Of a stretch of 64,000 nucleotides of DNA, positions 39,801-51,800 are shown piece after piece (positions within the stretch are counted from its first letter, which is position 1; every line of letters starts with the position of its first letter). A program made the translations under genes and the position numbers. Under the pieces are notes generated by a model. That model worked only from the letters and a program-made list of their open reading frames with translations. It was not told where the DNA came from and did not search any database. Source of the DNA: Tamarix chinensis. Taxonomy: Eukaryota > Streptophyta > Magnoliopsida > Caryophyllales > Tamaricaceae. The stretch is from positions 85,821,172 to 85,885,171 of the forward strand of contig CM060180.1 of assembly GCA_030549775.1 (NCBI GenBank), written 5' to 3'.

Positions 39801-42800
39801 TATTAATCTAACCTTCTTTTCTTTATCAATGTTATACTTTGTTCGCATCCAACATTATGGACCAGGGATCAGCTGTTGGTGGTACATAGAATGCATCAAA
39901 CATTCAATCCTTAATGTTACCACATATAATTCTTGCTAATCAATAATTGTTAATGTAAAGGAGGGGAACACATCAAGGCATTATTTTCATTGCAGCTAAT
40001 TAAATTTGAAGCTCGATGGCAGCACCGAAAAGTGAACGGTAAAAGGCATAAAGTTACTGTTAGAAAGTGTCGACATTGATTTGTATCATGAAATTTTTGC
40101 CAACACAGGTTTATCTGTCAGGATTGCGTAAAGTCTATGTTGAAAAAAATTGACCTTATGAATGAAAAATCAATAACTCTATACTTTTTAAACTGTACCA
40201 AGAATCAAAATACTGTGTTAACTAGGAAGATCCTCCTGGATACTGACTGCTAATGGCTACCTTTAGTTTCTGTACCCATAATTTCACCTAAAAAGTTGTA
40301 ACTATTGTCTTGATTTCCTGGGCTCTTGAAAGGTTATCAAAGTTTGTTCACTTGCTTTTCGAGTCCAAGTCTCAATGTAGGGGGAAATAGGGTAAAATGG
40401 CCATAGAAGCTTCTGCTTTTCTTTCTTCTACCATCAATATGTAGTTATTCAATAGTGCATTACTCTCTCTGTTTCACAATAGAGAGGGTATGTATATATA
40501 TATATATATAAATTTATAATATAAGTCTCTGTTCAAGTCCCAATAAGGAAATATTGCTATGTTTCCTAATTTACCCTCCTCAACCTCATTAATGTATCTC
40601 ATAACAATAAAATTATTCAAGTTCCAATGTAGGCATTTTATTTAATTTGTGAATCATTTACTATGAATTTTAATACTTATTAATATGTGTTCTAATCTAT
40701 TGTAAAATGGAAGGAGTATTTATTATATCCTTCAATCTATGAGATCTAGTGCTATAATATCCTCAACATAACTTCTTAGTTATAATGGATTGTTTCTTTG
40801 GTTTCTAGGCAAAGGGAAAGAATATTGGGAAGAGGGGAATATTATTGAGGAGATGCCTGCTTGTAAACGAATGTTCAATATTTTTCATCCGTTTGATCCT
40901 GTGGCATACAGGTAACTAACCTTTCTTTTGACTTATGTATGTGTTTTACCATGACTATTTTCTTTCCTTTTTATTTCTGAATAATTTAGTTCATATCACC
41001 TTGCCTCAACAGATGTGTTGATTATGACCTGGTTGATATTAAACCGTTTTTCTATGTCATATATTCCTTGGGTGTGTATGTTCCCAGATGTGAAAGTTTC
41101 TGCTGAATCCAAGATGCATCGTGCAATGATGAACCATCTTTTTAATTTATTTCAGAGTTGAACCGTTGATTTGTAAAGAGTATGTCAGCAGACGCCCTGT
41201 TATTGTTCCTTACCACAGAGGTGGAAAGAGACTGCACATTGGTCTTCAGGTCAGGCTTTTGGAAAGAGATGTGACAGAACTATTACCTCATTCTGCATCT
41301 TATTCATGGTTGCTGATTGCTGCTGCTATTGTGAGCTGCAGGATTTTGCAGAAGATATGGCTGCACGCTCTCAGGCAATTGTTGACCATCTGAATTTTCT
41401 AAGGGTACGTCATTCAAAAACATTTTATAGAACTTGTAGCTTCAAACATGAACATGTGTTAGTTGCAGAAGCTTTAATATGTTATACACCAGTGAGGAAA
41501 TGTCTTAAAGGGAAACAAAATTGTAGAATTGTTATTGGTGTCCGCCCACCCTTTGTATTTATTTCACTTCTACAAATTTCAAGCAGTGGCTTGTCCTTCA
41601 TAGGTTGGGTGCTGGTGGTTGTGAATTGAGTAAGCTCTGTTTCCTCTGATGCGGAATGAAATATAGAAAATGACACTTTAATTGTTTACTTTGGGATGCA
41701 ACAATATATTTGGTGTTTCCCTTTTTCCTACATGATCTGGCATTGGCCCAAAGCGATGAATCTGTCATTTTAAGGAGTTCTATATAGGTGAGTTTCATGC
41801 CTCGTTGTTTCACTTCAGTTACTAATATTACTGAATCTGTGAGAGTCTCTCAAACAATGTTTCCCATCAATTGGACATTGTTTGAGATATGAAATTCCTT
41901 ATCCCACCTGCATCTCAGTTGCATTTAGCCGTATCTTGTAAGACACTCAGTTGGAGAAGTTCTGATATGAGAAATTTCCCTTCTTGCATAGGCTAAAGTG
42001 TTGACAGTATGCGAATCAAGGAACAAAGAGAGCCTTGAAGGTTAGTTTTCTCTATTAACCATCATAATCAATTATGCTTCGTCATTATATTTTGCTTTTG
42101 GAACCTTTGATTTTAGTTTACTCATTTTAACCATCGAATGAGTTGATTTGGATATAATGTTTGGAAAAATATCAATATTATAATAATTTGATCTGCTTAG
42201 AGATTTGTTTGTTTGGAATGATGTAGAGCTAGAACTCTTAGCATAAGGTTTTCACACAAGTCTGTTTTATTTAGTATACAGCTTTATTTCAGCCAAGTGA
42301 TCCTCCTTCCAAGAAAGATCCTCCATCAGTTCGTGAGTCTCTGTCGAAACTTCCTTTGGTCAGGAAAGATACATGTCAGAAGACGAGCCCTGGTTTCATG
42401 GGAACAGATTTGTTCTCCCAAGGCCGAGGGTGGGCTTGGTTTCCTCAACCTGGAAATTTGGAATCAGTGTGCTTTGGGTAAGCTCCTTTGGAATATCGCT
42501 ACTAAGAAGGATTCGCTGTGGGTGAAGTGGATTCATGTTGTGTACCTTAAGAATATAAATGTGTGAGAGTATAATCCCACTACTTATACTTCCTGGCTGT
42601 TTCAGAGAATCCTGCTTGTGCGCCCTCAGCTACAAAGTTTTCTCCAGTCGCGGTGCTCAAATGGTTATACTGATTACAGCATCAAAGTTGCTTATGAAGC
42701 TGTGCGCCCCAAACAGGAAAACCAAAAGTGGACCCAGCTGGTGTGGAACTCCCTTAACTTGCCAAGACACAGTTTCCTTATTTGGCTGGCGTTCAGGGAT

Positions 42801-45800
42801 AGATTGATGACTAAAGCAAAACTTCGGGAGATTGGTATGGATGTATCGGAGCAGTGTGTGTTCTGCCAACAGGATCTAGAAACCCGAGACCATTTGTTTA
42901 TCCACTGCCCTATTACAACGGCTATATGGAGGAAAATTAGAAGCTGTGCTGACAGAAGAGACCCTATTCAGGGATGGCAACAAGAGGTGCAATCATTGTT
43001 GAAAAGATCTAGACAAAATAGACAGAAAAAGCAGATCCTAGGAGCTCTTTTTTCATCTTATATTGCAAATGTATGGTATGAGAGGAACTTGAGGATCTTT
43101 GAAAACCGTAGTAGAGCTGTTGATAGTATTAGTCAAGCTATTGTCTTAACTGTAGCTAGACGTTTAATGCACCCACACCATAAGGCTAAATTCCAAAAGT
43201 GGGCTGGTCTTGTTGACTGTATGGTAGGTTGATATCTGGTTTGTAATATTTCTCCTTTTCACAAGTAATAAAATTTCTTACTTATCGAAAAAAAAAGGTT
43301 TTCACACAAAACCTAAAGATTAATTTATTCAACACTCCAATTTCAAATTATAAATGTAGGGTCATATATATAGGCTTATATTATTACCATAATCTAATAA
43401 TATCAAATTATAATCAAATCATATCTTATATAATAATAATAATAATTTGTTTGTCAATGATGATGCCCTTTGTCTTTGGTACCCATTTTTGCCAATGAGG
43501 ATGCTACTGCAAACCACAATGAGGATACACCCGGGAATGCTGTTTTGGAACCCATCCAGGCTTTATCGTGGAAGGATAAAGTTGTGGCAAAGAGACACCC
43601 GGAGATAGTGGTTAAGTTGATGTATGTGAGGCCCTAGTTGGAGGAAGGTAATCTAGTATCAGTCATTCAATATGACAATGTGTCAAAGGAAATCAAAAGT
43701 GGGAAAATTCCCTGGTAGGTTATGTATGTGGAAAGTCCCCTTCTTATACCCACATGCAATTGCACATATGTACTGCAGGGTGTCATAAGGGTTTTTCCTA
43801 GTTAGATTTCATTCCAAAGATCTTGGAGAGTCCATATTGGACCTGTTTGAATTGTCCACTTATATTGAAACAATGGTATCCAGATTTCCAATTCTTTAAG
43901 GGAGAATTTGAATTTGTTCCTTGCCTTCCCCTCAGACTTTTTAGGTTGCATAGCTACTTGTGGTTGCAGGCCTTTTGCTATGGATGCTGTCACTGCAAAT
44001 CGAAATTGTATCACCTATGTGAGGGTGTTGTTGGAGGTTGATGCGCATCAAGCTTTGCTTAACTGTGTTACCATTCAACAACCAGATGGAACTACCCTCC
44101 AACAAGATGTTCATTAAGCTCTAGTTTTGTACCATCTATGGTTGATTTGGCCATAATTCAAGTAACTGCAAGAGTAATGCTAGATCCAACACCATTGGCC
44201 TTAAGCCTAAGCGATTGTGGTTTAAGGTGGGGAATTACTAGCCTAATGCCAATAGGAAGTTCATTACGCCCCAGTTTTGTACCTTTTGTGATCGATTTGG
44301 CCATAATGCAGGAAGCTGCAAGAGTAATGCTAGATCCATCCTCATTGGCCTTAAGCCTAAGCAAGTATGGGTTAAGGTGGGGGAAAACTAGTCTAGTGCC
44401 AATACTATTACAATTCAGGGTCCTCAAGGGGAGTGTAGGATATTAGCTGAAGCTTCCACTAATGTGCTGCAATCACAAAAGACTCGTCCTGTGGCCCTAA
44501 GGAGTAAGGACAATAAATCGATCGTACCTGCTAGAGGTAGACTGTGAGTATACTGATCACAGAGAGCTAAGATTTGATATTAGTTCCTCGTGGTTAAAAA
44601 TGTTGAGAGGAAATTGTGGAGACTTTTAGGCTAGAATTTCTTATTCATGATTAACAGGGTTTAGGAATTTTAGAGGGCTTAATGACCCTCTAAAACATAG
44701 TGAGGTGTATAATTGGTTGGTGAACAATAATACCTCTCTTGCTGACTTGGTAGAAACAAGAGTGAAAGAAAATAAGTCTGCTTTCATATGTAAAAATCTA
44801 GGTAGATGGCATTGAATTCGTAACTATGGTTCTCATCCTAATGGTCCGGTGTGGGTTGGTTGTTCTAGTCTTGTGTGGAAAGTTGAGAAACTCAGTGTGT
44901 TTCCAAGGTATTCTGTAAAGTGAAAGCAGTCGCACAGTTGTGACTTTTACTATTTTATAGTAGGCTTTATTTATGGACTTAATGATGGGAAGGGTAGGAA
45001 GGCCTTTGGTCCTGGTTGTTGTCCTCATGTCCAGTCGGATGGTGACTTTAATGTAGTTCTTAATCAAGAAGACAAGTTGAATGGAGACTTTTAAAATGAT
45101 GATGGTGTGAATGAGTTTTGAGCTCTTTCTACAGCAATGTCCTTACAGGATATTAGATACAGTGGAGTCCATCTCCCTTGATCTAACAAGCAAGATGAAA
45201 ATGTTAAGACTCTGGTGTAAGCTGGATGGGGTGATGGGCTATTTAGAGTGGGTCTCAGATCATGCTGTTATGACCATCAAATCGGGGTTTTATGCAGCTG
45301 GAGGCAAATAGCCATTCAGTTCTGTTTAATTTTTGGGCAGAGAAAATGGAGTATTGGCCCACTGTACAAGCTGTATGGAGCACTCAATCTAGGCTTTCTC
45401 CTCTGATAACGGTGGTGTATAAACTGAAGTAGCTGCGGGCTGCTCCTCGGGTGGTTCATGTTAGAAGGTATGGAGGTATCTCTGATCATGTCATTTAGGT
45501 TAGAGAAGAACTCTTCTGTGTTCAACAACAACTTCAACTCTCTCTCCCCTAGATCCAACATTGATGCCGCAGGATCAAGAAGCTCTAGCCCAACTAATGC
45601 AGAAGCATTCAAAGACTTTGAAGATTGATTTATGAATCACAATAGAAAGATGCAAGGGTCAAATTTGAAGATAATTATTTACCATGCAATATGGTTATAA
45701 TTGGAAAGCTTAATGAATCAAGAGTCCAATGCATTTTTCGGATCTCAAAACTGAGTTTCCTACACAAAATTATGACTGTTTTACTGTAGGAGTGTCGAGC

Positions 45801-48800
45801 TGAATTTTTACATGTGAATGGATAAAGTGTGTCATAATTATCTTTGTAGATGCCATTATCTTTTCATATTTATTAATTAGGTTGTTATATACTTATTTGA
45901 TAATTTTGTTAAAATCTTAGAAATGATTTATCTTATATCATATGATGTATTTTATCTTATTAAAATTTTGTTAGGATTTAATTATTACTATCATAGGATT
46001 TGTGTGTTACTATTCACGTGAATAGTGTCATAAATAGGAATTTCATTAAAAGTGTTTTATCTTATTTATATTTAATTTATCTTATTAGTGAGGAGATGGA
46101 TGCTAGCATATAAATATTCCATGTAAACTCATGTTATTTTCTCAATATGATAGTTGAATTGAATTATTAAATCGAGTTTTCTCTCATTGCAACCCTGTGT
46201 TAGTTTCTTTGTTCTGTGTAAGCTTCTTTGTTTTTTGTTTATGTTATCTGTGTGAGTTGTAAACTAAATCTCTTTCTAACTTATTATATCTGTATGAGTG
46301 ATAATTTATAAACTCTTAATACCTGTCTTGTGTGGGTTTGTATAGAGTTATGTAGTTAATTTTATTGAATGTTTCTTTATTAGAGACTCTTTAAGAGTTA
46401 TTTGTGTGAGGTTTTCAAAGCTAGTTTGAAGAATTACTTTGTGTAATCCTTTATCCATATCCTTAGTTTATAATTCATCATTCGGTTATTATTATAAAAT
46501 TACATAAAATAAGGTATTTTTGAAACCACCCATTTTGTTACATATCACCAACTCAAACATGACTTTTGTTGCCAAGAAAGCTATTTTAGGCTAAAATCAA
46601 CTAGATTTGGCTAGATGATTGAAATATAAAGTTCTTCCATGATCTCGTGAAAGGAGAAGGCACTCTAATCAAATTACTATCCTGCAATAGGAGGATGGTA
46701 CACAACTCTCATCTCAACAAGAAATCGCAAGCACCAACTCAGTTCAAGAGTGAAGTCATGAATAGGGGTGCTCAATTTAATCATGAGCGGTAGTCGACCT
46801 TGTTAACCCTATTGATAAAACAATAGTTCAAAAGTCATTCTTAATGAGTAATTATAAGGCCCCAGCACCCAATGGCTATAATGCTTTGTTCTTTAAAAGT
46901 TGCTGGAGTTTGGTGGGGGATGATTTTGTGGAAGGCTATGACAGAAGTATTTATTATGGATGCAATGCTGCCAAATCTCTATGTAACCTCATTGAATTTG
47001 ATCTTGAAGGTACCAAATGCTATGACTGCAATTAACGACATACCTCTTGTATGTTGTAACCATACAATTAAATATCGCTTTGGATATGCAATATAAACCG
47101 ATACACAAAATTGGCGATACGCTACGGATTTGGAATTTTACGTATTTATTGGCGGTATATCGGTTATTGACCGATATTTGCCGATATTTACTGGTATTTG
47201 CTAATATTTATTGTGAAAAAAAATAAAAATCATGCCGCGACGTATAAAATATAGTTCGTGACACTCCAATACCTCGACCACAATTGCAATTGCAATTGCA
47301 ACCGCGATGTTATTGTTTGGTTGTAACCTACTTTACAAGATTATTTCCAAGGTCATAAATAACTGTTTACTAAGATTTATGCCTGGTTTGGTGGATGAAA
47401 CACAAGCAACATCTGTGCAAGGCAGAAGTATAGATGACGACATCTTACTTGCCATAGATTTAGTATAGAGGTATAATATGAAAAATACCTCCCTCCGATG
47501 TATGGTAAAATTGGACATGAAGAATGCCTATGATATCGTCAATTAGAGTTTCGTGGAGGTTGTTTTGTTAGCTTTAAATTTTCCCACAATCTTCATCAAG
47601 TTAATCAGGGGCTGTTTATGTACTGCAAGTTAATCATTGCTAATTAATGGCTCTTTGCAACCTCCCTTTGCGGCCTATAGGGTCTTGAGGCAAGGGGTCA
47701 CCTTATTTGTACTTATCATGGAATATCTTACCCAAGCCATGGGTGATCTCTGGACCAACCCATCCTTTATGCCCCATCCAAAATGGAAGAAAGTGAATCT
47801 GGTCAACCTAATGTTTGCAGATGATCCACTTTTATGATCACTGGTCTCTATTTATAATGTCTTTCAGCATTTTTCAGACCTCTTAGGATTGAAACTCAAC
47901 CACTCAAAAAACAACTTATACATCAGCAAATCAGTGCGGCAGGAAGTAAAACAATAGATAGGCAATCTTCTTCAGTTCTCTTAAGGTACTCTCTCTGTTA
48001 GGTACCTAGGGATACTATTAATTGATAAGAAAGTATCTTACTAGGAGTATCTTACTAGGAGAACGGGTTTGGAGGTTTAAATGTCTTAGCACAGCAGGCA
48101 GATTCCAACTGGTTCAATCAGTTATGTTCGGCCTGCAAGCTTACCAAAGTCTTTTCCTTGTGTTGCTGCAAAGGGTTTTTCAAGAGAAAAATGTGATATG
48201 CAGATCTTATCTTTGGGCTCGTAACATCTCATTCAGGAAAGCTCCAGTTTCCCGGGATAAGGTTTGCCTACCAAAAATGGAAGGTGGTTTGGGTTTGATG
48301 CAATTGTAAGTGGGGAATTTAGTAGCCCAAGGTAGACTTCTGTGGTGTTTAGCTGAGATAAAGCAGGTATTATGGGTGAGGTGGCTCCATGCCTACTTTA
48401 TAATGGCCAGGATATCTAGATGCTGTGCGTGCCCTCTGTGGCTTCCTAAAACTTGAGAGCTCTTCTTACATTGAGAAACATGTTCCGACACCTTTTTCTG
48501 TCACAGTATGCCCATATCCAGTGTACACAAGGACGTATGTAAAGCATCGGGAAATAAAAGCCAAGATTGTACCCTGGTACTTAGAGGTGTGGAACCCGTT
48601 TAGCATCTCAAAGCACAAGATTCATTTATGGCTTGTTGTATAGGGAAGACTCCTAATCAGGGATAGAATGGGGTGTATGGGATACACTCAACCTCAAACC
48701 TGTGTGATACTCATGATGAAATGCTGCACTTGCTTGTTCTTTCACTCTTCTTACACTTAGGAGGTATGGTACACTATAACCTACAAAATTGGTGATTTGC

Positions 48801-51800
48801 AGGACCAGTTTGCATGGGACCAAGTTGTCACGGCCTACTCCTTTTTTTTACATTTTTATCCGGAAAGTTCTGGAATATTCTAGAGTTGTGTAGATTCTAG
48901 CGAAATTGTATAGAAATGTCCTAAAAGTGTGGATCCTTAAGTAAATATCTAGATATGTCCTAGAATGGTTCAGAACGCTTTAGAATCTTGAAGGCTAGTA
49001 GGATCATGAAGGGATCTAGAAAAGTCTTCCAAAGTATCTTGTAATCTAGAAGTGTTATTAGAAATATCTATAAGTTGCGGAAGATCTAGAGCCTTCTACC
49101 AAAGGGGGAAAAGGGAGGGGAACCTCAACTATAAATAGAGGAATACCTCATTTACTTCCATCATCTTCTTAGTTGTAAGCTCTCTCCTCTCTCATCAATA
49201 AATAGTTCTTTTCATACTCTCTCTCTCTCTCTCATTCTCTGAGTTTCCTAAAGTTCTTGAAGTATTTGTGTTCTTGTTCTCAAAAGCTGGGTAATAGCCT
49301 AAGCATTGGAAAGGCCGAATTAGTGAGCACTAAAAGAGTTGTGCTTCCAAGTGCTACACGGGAAAGACTTAGGTTAAAAGAGTCACCCTATGACATTGGT
49401 AAAAGGGAAGTTTTCGAAGTTTTGGTTATAAGGGATTGTAGCTATGGCAAATGGTGAGTTGGCAATGAACCTAAGTGAGATGACAATCTCTATATCTTTA
49501 TGGAGACTCGGGTTAGGGAACATGAGAAGAAGAATATGGGTATTTTCAAAGATAAGTTGTTGTCAAAGGACCAACTCTCTTCACTTAAAGAAAGGGTTAT
49601 TCAGGTGGACAGAAGGATGGATGAGTATTTAGAGAGACTTGATGTGTTAGATGAATATCTTGGTGAAGATATTCGTGGGGAATTCCTTGGTGGCATCAAT
49701 CATTTGTTGGAGGAATTCCATAGGGATATTGTCATTCCCAAGGGATGAGTTTGGCATCCATAAGGTGGAGCATGTTGTGTTGAGACGGGATCTCAACTAA
49801 GGAAGAATGCCGGTCATCTTGGAGGATCAAGGGTCCAAGGCCTCAAGCCACCCAATTATGGAAGTAAGCGCGATGCTAAAGAACTTGATAATTTTATCTG
49901 GATAGTAGAAGGTATGTGCGTCGTGCAGGTATGGATGATGATGTAGACATACTACCACACTTTATGTTGAGCATGATGCTATGCTATAGTGGAGGCGCCG
50001 TTGTGATGAGATTGAAAGAGATGTGATGGCTATCAATATATGGGAGGATTTCAAGAAATATCTAAAGACCTAATTCTATTTCATGAATGTGGAGGAGACC
50101 GCGGCAAAGAAGTTAATGAGCCTAAAGCAAACTGGTATCATTAAGAACTATGTTAAAGAATATAGCTCTTTGATGCTTGAGATACCGAGTATATCGGAGA
50201 AGAACTGACTTCTCTACTTTATGGATGGGTTGTAAACTTAGGCGGAGCAAGTATTGAGGTGCTGCAATATCTAAGACCTTGCTTTGGCTATAATGGAGGC
50301 AGAGTCCCTCATTGAGTTCCGGAAGGAGAAGAAGGATAAGCCAAAAAGGGGTTGCCCATACAAAGGTGGGGGAGAGAAATCACACAAGAAAGAAGACCCA
50401 CCTAAATGAAAGGAAAAGTATAATAGGGGTAAGGATCAACCTAAAAAATGATTGTGCTTCATTTGTCAGGGTGAGCACATGTCCTTTGAGTGTCTGATGA
50501 AGAAGCAACTTAATGCCCTTATGAGATCCCTCGAAGAAGAAGGGACGTCCAGTGAGAAGAAAGTTAAGATGGGATCGATGCGTTCCCTAAACACACTTAA
50601 GGCCAAAGCTAAGGAGGAGCTTAAGGAGGTGGCCAAGGACATGGAGATGCTGAAGGTGGACACTAAGGCATTGAATGGTTTGATCTGTGTTGAAGCCAAG
50701 GTGAATGGTGGAGACACGAGGGCACTAGTGGACACAAGAACCACTCATAATTTTGTAGCTGAAGGAGAGGCCCCAAGACTCGGAATCAAGTATGCCAAGG
50801 AGATTGGTTGGATGAAGGCCGTGAGCTCAGCATCTAGGCCCATCCTTGGCATAGCTCAAGGGGTATCTATTCGGTTGGCCGAATGGGAAGGCATGGTGGA
50901 TTTCACGGTAGTACCCATAGATAACTTCAGGATGGTGCTTGGTATGGAGTTTGTCCTTTACTGAGTCTAACACCGTGCATATATCTAAGGGGCAGGAATC
51001 CTATGTTGTGCCCCTAGTTCGGCAAAAGGTGGAGTCTAAGATACTTTTAGCCATGCAAGTATCTAAGGGAGGGTGAGGTCACTCTCTTAGCCACATTGAA
51101 GGAAGAATCCTCACCCATTGGATTGTAGACACTTGTGGAGATTAAGAGAGTCCTCGAGGAGTTCGAGGACATAATGCCGCTTGAGCTTTCTAGGAAACTT
51201 CCTCCTAAAAGGGAGATGGATCATGTGATTGAGCTGGAGCTAGGAGCTACGCCTCCGTCAATGGTCCTTAAAGAATGGCCCCGCTAGAGTTAGAAGAGTT
51301 GAGGAAGCAACTCAAGTAGCTATTGTATGCGGGTTTCATAAGGCCATCAAAAGCTCTGTTCGGTGCCTCAGTGGTGTTTCAAAGGAAGCACGATGGAGGC
51401 TTCCGGATGTGCATCAACTATAGGACACTAAAAAAGGTAATGGTGAAGAACAAGTATCTCATTCCATTGGCGGCCAACTTATGTGATAGGCTTGAGAATG
51501 CTCGATGGTTCTCTAAGCTGGATTTGAAGTGGGATACCGGCAAGTCTGAATAGTTGAAGAGGATGAGTCCAAGACTACTTGCGTGACTAGGTATAGATCT
51601 TATGAATTCTTGGTTTTTCCCTTTGGTCTTACAAATGCACTTGCAAGTTTCTGCACTTTGATGATTAAGATCTTCCATCCCTTTTTGGAAAAGTTGGTGG
51701 TGGTATACTTGGATGATATTGTGGTTTATAGTGAGACCTTAGGTGAACATGTTGAACACTTACGGAAAGTTTTCCAAGTACTCAAAGAAAATGAGCTTTT

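Larger units (their letters stand above)
35745..39898 (-). mobile_element. Gag-only LTR retrotransposon remnant, copy 3 (split by LINE)
   Basis: Minus strand: LTR of about 329 bp from TGATGCATTC (39898) to the hairpin GGATAAACTTTTAGCC (39591-39576). A degenerate primer binding site TATGGTATTAAAGC follows (about 39569-39554), then a decayed gag region down to about 35745 with blocks shared with copy 1 (TATTAGATGTCTT, CAAAAG(A/G)ATTG). This copy shows the 5' LTR-PBS-gag order; copies 1, 2 and 4 show gag-3' LTR. A LINE at 36404-38966 interrupts it. Confidence 0.6.
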
